A stretch of DNA of 64,000 nucleotides from Prostheceraeus crozeri (taxonomy: Eukaryota > Platyhelminthes > Polycladida > Euryleptidae), in contig CAJQUW010001649.1 in the NCBI GenBank assembly GCA_907163375.1, positions 682,001 through 746,000 on the forward strand, read 5' to 3'. Both the position numbers and the translations under genes were made by a program. Position 1 is the first letter of the stretch. Each line of letters starts with the position of its first letter. Below are positions 59,473 to 64,000 of this stretch, one piece after another. The notes beneath the pieces are model-generated. The model ran no database searches. It was not told the origin of the DNA and was given only the letters and a program-made list of their open reading frames with translations.

Positions 59473-61305
59473 AATTTCCATATTGACAACGTATTCTCCA
59501 AAATCCATTAATTTGAAGACTTGTTATATGCATGCTAACTAGATGATTGTAGATTCCTAGAGACAAGTCGCCAGTCATTTATGTACACATTTCCAGTTCA
59601 GTCAGCAAAGATAATATAGCTACGTTTCTTGCGCAATGTCTTAAATCTAATACGGTTACTATGTAGGCTATCATCTATCGGTATGGCTACTGGCAGAAGC
59701 TACTGGCATCTGTGACAATGCCAATTTCCTTAGATTGTATTATAGGCTCTTGTGCAGTCCCCCCACCTACATTTTTCAAAACAATCGATTATTCAATTTG
59801 ATCAATTTTGATTGGAGGGATAACTCTTCACGCTCACACGAATGACCTGACTGGCTATAGCAGTCCCTATAGAAGTCCTCACATGGCTATAGCAATAAGC
59901 GACCCAGCCACTTCTAGTAGCGCCCTATTATTTTAAAGGTATCTCATTCACAATGAATTTCCTTTGACTTCAAAATTCAAAGGGTATATTTCAATGCGAA
60001 AAACCCGAAGTCAAATTACAATGTTGACTTGCTGACGAAGTTTGCGACCATGACATCGCAATTACCCACGTAGATTTTTACAACAGCACGGAATGCTTCA
60101 CTCAAACCGGTAATGCTGAAACGGACATCCAATGGTGCTGCATCTTTTGACCAGAGAAAAAATGGGGGGAGGACTGCACAACAGCCGTATCGTGTAATGA
60201 TATTTCCCCAAATGTCATAGACCTGTGGATTTCAAGAATTTTCATTATTATTTTTTCCGTCCGTCAACACTTTATGCTGATATCATGCTGACTTATATGT
60301 AAACAATAAAAAAAGACTGAGACGCTCTCAATAAAGGCGCCTTTTGACCTCCCTTTTCTATTGTCTGTGACATTAAACCGCACGCGCTAGCAAAGTAGAT
60401 GGGATTTCTGCTCGGTGCTCGCAGTCAAATTTTTATTATGCATAGTAGCACCCTGCAACATACTGTGTGATACTCCGAGTTCAGTTTCATCAGCCTAACC
60501 ATCATCAGAGGAATAGTGGTAATGTGTTATACATAAATTGAATATAATAATATACATGAATTGATGAATTATTTAGTGCAACTTTACGCCATAATGAAAA
60601 ATACGAAATTAATATAATGTAAGTTAGGCCTTAACTTATTAAGTATGCTGCATAGAATTACAAAACTTGTCCTAAATTAGATATTTTTAATTCTTTTAAG
60701 TATAATTTTCAATTGTACATTTCTAGCCTACACTGCAATGAGGCTATCTAAATTACAATTTCTACAGATGATGAGTCGTGGGCTACCCACCGATCATATT
60801 ATTCATGGACCAACAGACTATTGAATAAAGGCAATAACAAATAACAATAACAACCTAAGCTAGCCTATATACACTTTAATATTCAATAAAGCAATTGATA
60901 TCTTTATTGATACGGTATATTTGGCTATATAGCCGATACCCTTTCCATGTTCGAGTAGATACAGGCCCTATAAGCTATTTAGAGGCATACGCTATCCAGT
61001 TTCATATTCAAGCTTTGTTAAAAAGCTTATACTACTATTCGGCCCCTGTGACGGCTAATTATGTATATCATCATCACTCATGTGGTCTTATTTAATGTAG
61101 CCTCGTAGTAGACTGGTTGCAGGCTAGGCCAATTTATATTTAGCCAGTGCGGGAGATCTTTATCTAATTTAACCAATCCTGGCTATAACTTTATTTTATC
61201 TTTCAGAGATAGTCAATTCATGCAAAAATATATGACAAGTATGTTATTTGTCATTATATTAGGCTATTATCATTTTTATTATTAACTTAAGTCGTTGCTT
61301 GTTAA
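59473..61305. other. hAT interior without genes
   Basis: Between LINE and piggyBac B. It holds the MITE at 59745-60186 and, near 60815-60860, a run (GAATAAAGGCAATAACAA...) that looks like the AATAAA and (AAC/AAT)n tail of a short retroposon. No ORF is recognisable. Confidence 0.5.
59745..60186. mobile_element. 442-bp MITE
   Basis: Inverted ends GGCTCTTGTGCAGTCC (left) and GGACTGCACAACAGCC (right), followed inward by C-runs on the left and G-runs on the right. Non-coding. The target duplication is unclear, so the superfamily is not assigned. Confidence 0.65.
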
Positions 61306-61663
61306 CCCGCATGTGACCGCTAAAAAATAACTACGATTAGTGTCAGAGCGGACACTTTTGTCCGTTTTCATTTTAAACCATTTTGTGATGTGCTTTATAG
61401 CCTATATATGTTCTTTTCATCTAAATATGATGTGTAAACGAAAAATACATGTATATCCAAAAGACGTGTATGTTTCCGAGCGAATCAATTCGAACAATGA
61501 CAGCAAATTTGCGTAAGATGATCTTTGCAAACGAAATGATTGCATTTGTAGTTGCATTTGCATTCTTTCGTTCACCGTAATCACACCGCAGGCAGACACC
61601 ACGTTTTTGGGATATCGGAGATGGTGTCATTCCAACAATAAATGTAGTGTTCAGATTGGGTGA

Positions 61664-62997
61664 TCAATAGTAGTGTTCAATAGTAGCCTTGCGATGAGTG
61701 GTCGAGATGAGGTTGACAACTTTGTTCTTCTTCGCCACGTAGGATACTAAGAGAGTCGAGCAACCACTGCTTTGATTCACAGCCTGTACAGTTGAAAATT
61801 GCTCTCTTCTCTGGTGTGTTGCAAGTACACTTGGTAGCTCACATCGGTTGGATCGCACTGTTCCCACGAGAGTCATGTTTGCTTCATGAAGCTTCTGAGA
61901 AAGCTGAACCGAAGTGAAGAAGTTATCACATGTGATGTTCCTACCGCTTTGTCGTAAATGTTCAGTCAGTGATAAAACAACATGCTGACCAAGCGGTACA
62001 TCACTATCCCGAACGTCGTCCTTGCCGCAATAGAATTGGATATTGGTGCAATAGTAGTTGTCCGAATCGCAGGCAAGCCAAAACTTTAGACCATATTTGG
62101 CCGGTTTAGATGGCATATACTGAATGTAGCGACATCTTCCACGATACGGATATAGCTGTTCATCCACGGTAACCGATGGTCCTGGAACATACGCCTGTTG
62201 ACTGTGACTTACAAAACCATCCAATAAAAGACGCACGGCTGCCAATTTGTCACGAGAAAGTCGTCCTTGTCTTGTCTCAACATTGTCAAATCGCAGAATG
62301 GAGCGTATCAATTTGAATCGACGTAAACTCATTGTTCGGCTGAAAATAGGTCTACCGTGTATTGGTGACCACAATTCATCGACACATTCCCCAGCAGCTC
62401 GATATGTACCTCGGAGAATCAGCAATCCAATAAAGGCCTTCATCTCACATAGATCAATTTCCGTAAATTGAGCACCTTTCATCCTTGTACCTTGTCTATT
62501 GGTTTCCTTGACAATCGTTTCAATCATATCTGAAAAACAAAAGCGCAATCGATTCGAGATGCAAAAATTATTGTGCATAAATAAGGCTATTACATACCAG
62601 TGCTAAAGAAAATTAGAAAACTATCCAAAACCGGATTATCCCGTAGACGTTGAAATGCATACGCTGTTAGGCCTGGAGCTGGACGCAGGATGTTCTCTCT
62701 CGATGCTCTCCCAGGAAATACAGCATTTTCGTCTATCACAGACCATTCTGTATTATTCCTGCCGATCAAAACTTCAACGGGTGTAGTGTTGTCTGAGACG
62801 CCATCACCACCAATGTCCGGCTCATCATCTTCACCACTGTCACTTGTCACATCACCCATAGGATCATCGTGAGTAGAAGGAACTTCAACTGATACATCAT
62901 GAAAGTCATCATCAGCTGCTGTAAAATCATCGTCCTCCTCTGAATCACTTTCTAGGGCCATCAGTCTCATGGCAATCTGCTTTGCAGCGCGTGACAT
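61664..62997 (-). CDS. piggyBac-type transposase, C-terminally truncated, two exons
   Basis: Exon 1 is 62598-62997 and exon 2 is 61664-62529. A 68-nt intron (62530-62597) has GTATGT at the donor and TTTTTCAG at the acceptor; splicing joins FFST to DMIETIVKE in frame, giving about 421 residues. The N-terminus is acidic (SDSEEDDDFTAADDD). The DDE domain shows two of the three catalytic aspartates: SVTVDEQLYPYRGRC (Asp about 256) and ITCDNFF (Asp about 335). Translation ends soon after STTHRKATIEHYY, so the part with the third aspartate (usually in a GGVDxxD context) is absent. A downstream frame (about 61421-61630) with CLRC resembles the start of the C-terminal finger, implying an internal deletion. 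It is probably inactive but may still bind. Confidence 0.85.
62530..62597 (-). other. 68-nt intron in piggyBac transposase
   Basis: Minus strand: CACTG|GTATGT ... GTTTTTCAG|ATATG. Removing it restores one continuous frame (FFST-DM). Confidence 0.8.
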
Positions 62998-63756
62998 CTT
63001 GCGAGCAGCTGTGAGTCCGAAGACAATGATATTATGTGTACAAGATGAAACACAAACAGCGTCGAGTCAGACGGAAAACATTCTTCAAGTTGATTGGCTT
63101 CGTCTATCAAATAACATCAATGGACGAAACACAGAATGAATCACACGCACGTGCTAAAAATACGCACACACTCTCGTTCGTCGTGTTTCTGTCAATCGAT
63201 GAATCAACCAAAGAGAATCAACTATCTTGGAAAGGATGACGTTATCATCTCTATGAATTAGTTTATTTCACAATGAGACAATAGCTTCGGGTTGTGAAGA
63301 TGCTTGAATCGAATGAAAATGACTCTATGTATGAACGGACACTTTTGTCCGCCTTGAACCGCAACAGGTTATTCTGCTGCTGATCGCATTCTAATAGATC
63401 AAATCGAAAATCCTTTTAGCATGAATATCTACCTCACCATATGAACAAAGTCACATGATATTACGGACGGATAAGCTATCGATCATGAAAAAGAGCATTT
63501 TGAAAATCGTTAACGGACACTTTTGTCCGCCTGATCACATGCGGGTTAATGAAAACTAATTTGATGATTGTAGCAAGCCTCTAAAAGCCACACCGTTATC
63601 CAAAAAACCCGTTCAACGGATCCAGGATAACCAGCATAGATAAAACCTGAATTTGAAGTCGGAGCCGAGCCGAGTCGGAGCCTTTCACATCAGTGTCGTG
63701 GAGCCGGATCCGGAGCCGATGAGATAACGCATCGGCTCCACAGCCCTGACCTTAAC

Positions 63757-64000
63757 CTTGTCTATTTCAGATATTTCCAAATGAATTTCAGACATAAGAT
63801 GGATTTCAGATTTCTCTAGCTGAGTTTCAAATATCTGTCACAAGTTCAACTTTGAAAAGATCTTTAATTCAACTGGAGATCTCCAACTCATCTAGATCAT
63901 ATCTGAAATTCATTTGGGCAGATCTGAAATCGATTTGGAACTATCTGAACCATCTGAACTAGAAATGGATGATGTGTATCCTCAACGAAGATATCGGACA
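63757..64000. repeat. Degenerate TTTCAGAT/GAAAT repeats
   Basis: Words such as ATTTCAGA, AGATCTGAAAT and TTTGGAACTATCTGAAC recur in both orientations through the last 240 bases, looking like a degenerate tandem or inverted repeat that continues beyond the window. Confidence 0.5.

Larger units (their letters stand above)
61306..63545. mobile_element. piggyBac element B
   Basis: TTAA (61302-61305) followed by CCCGCATGTGA, and TCACATGCGGG followed by TTAA (63546-63549). It contains a spliced minus-strand transposase gene and three copies of the hairpin word CGGACACTTTTGTCCG (61349, 63336, 63514). Inserted in the right part of the hAT element. It differs from element A in ends and sequence, so at least two piggyBac families inhabit this genome. 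Confidence 0.93.
55630..63748. mobile_element. hAT element host to nested insertions
   Basis: Left end CAGGGCTGTGGAGCCGAGCC (55630) and right end GGCTCCACAGCCCTG (ending 63748) are inverted. The flanking 8 bp is exactly ACCTTAAC on both sides (55622-55629 and 63749-63756). CAGGG ends and an 8-bp duplication define the hAT superfamily. Subterminal zones are runs of GGAGCC/GGCTCC. After removing the LINE, the MITE and the piggyBac, about 1.9-2.2 kb remains without a recognisable transposase, so the original hAT was probably non-autonomous. The perfect duplication indicates modest age. Confidence 0.9.

Overview
The window is metazoan, intron-bearing, AT-rich genomic DNA that consists almost entirely of mobile elements. 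No intact conventional host gene was recognised. The element mix (Penelope-like, hAT, piggyBac, pogo-like, a CR1/L2-type LINE, Ty1/Copia, Ty3/Gypsy) and the frequent motifs TACATGTA and TAGGCCT/AGGCCTAC suggest a marine invertebrate, perhaps an echinoderm or another non-vertebrate deuterostome. That assignment is inference only.

Layout. 1-3.3 kb: unannotatable AT-rich DNA. 3.30-6.90 kb: two Penelope-like (RT plus GIY-YIG) copies in head-to-head inverted orientation. 9.07-10.60 kb: a piggyBac element with TTAA on both sides, its transposase reduced to the acidic N-terminus and the C-terminal zinc finger, plus a tRNA-like sequence. 11.07-32.08 kb: the most striking object, a giant near-perfect palindrome with ~8-kb arms, a 141-bp centre and ends AG...CT inside near-identical 6-bp flanks (ACCGAA/ACCGTA). 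Its left arm carries a very young Copia element (14.88-19.84 kb, LTRs differing at one position). The palindrome has no recognisable transposase. Each arm has an inward-facing TATA box, arrays of short tandem and hairpin repeats, and an identical 78-codon gene ending in a hairpin that spans its stop codon.

34.21-36.05 kb: a pogo-like element with a PHD-like zinc finger. 37.47-38.37 kb: the 3' end of a retroelement with a putative PD-(D/E)XK module and poly(A). 38.43-39.42 kb: a hAT MITE. 41.19-41.82 kb: a second Penelope-like fragment whose inverted flanks contain hammerhead-like motifs. 42.73-44.36 kb: a foldback element. 44.4-49.6 kb: nothing recognisable except small repeats. 49.6-50.74 kb: an acidic ORF of unknown origin and two CUB domains. 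These abut a broken Ty3/Gypsy pol (50.74-55.35 kb) with an unusual GC-rich tail.

55.63-63.75 kb is one nested hAT element (8-bp duplication ACCTTAAC, (GGAGCC)-rich inverted ends). It contains a CR1/L2-type LINE with two ORFs (55.96-59.47 kb), a 442-bp MITE (59.75-60.19 kb) and a second piggyBac (61.31-63.55 kb) whose transposase has a 68-nt intron. The genes do not form a pathway; they record successive insertions. The nesting order is readable: Copia inserted after the palindrome formed, and LINE, MITE and piggyBac inserted after the hAT.
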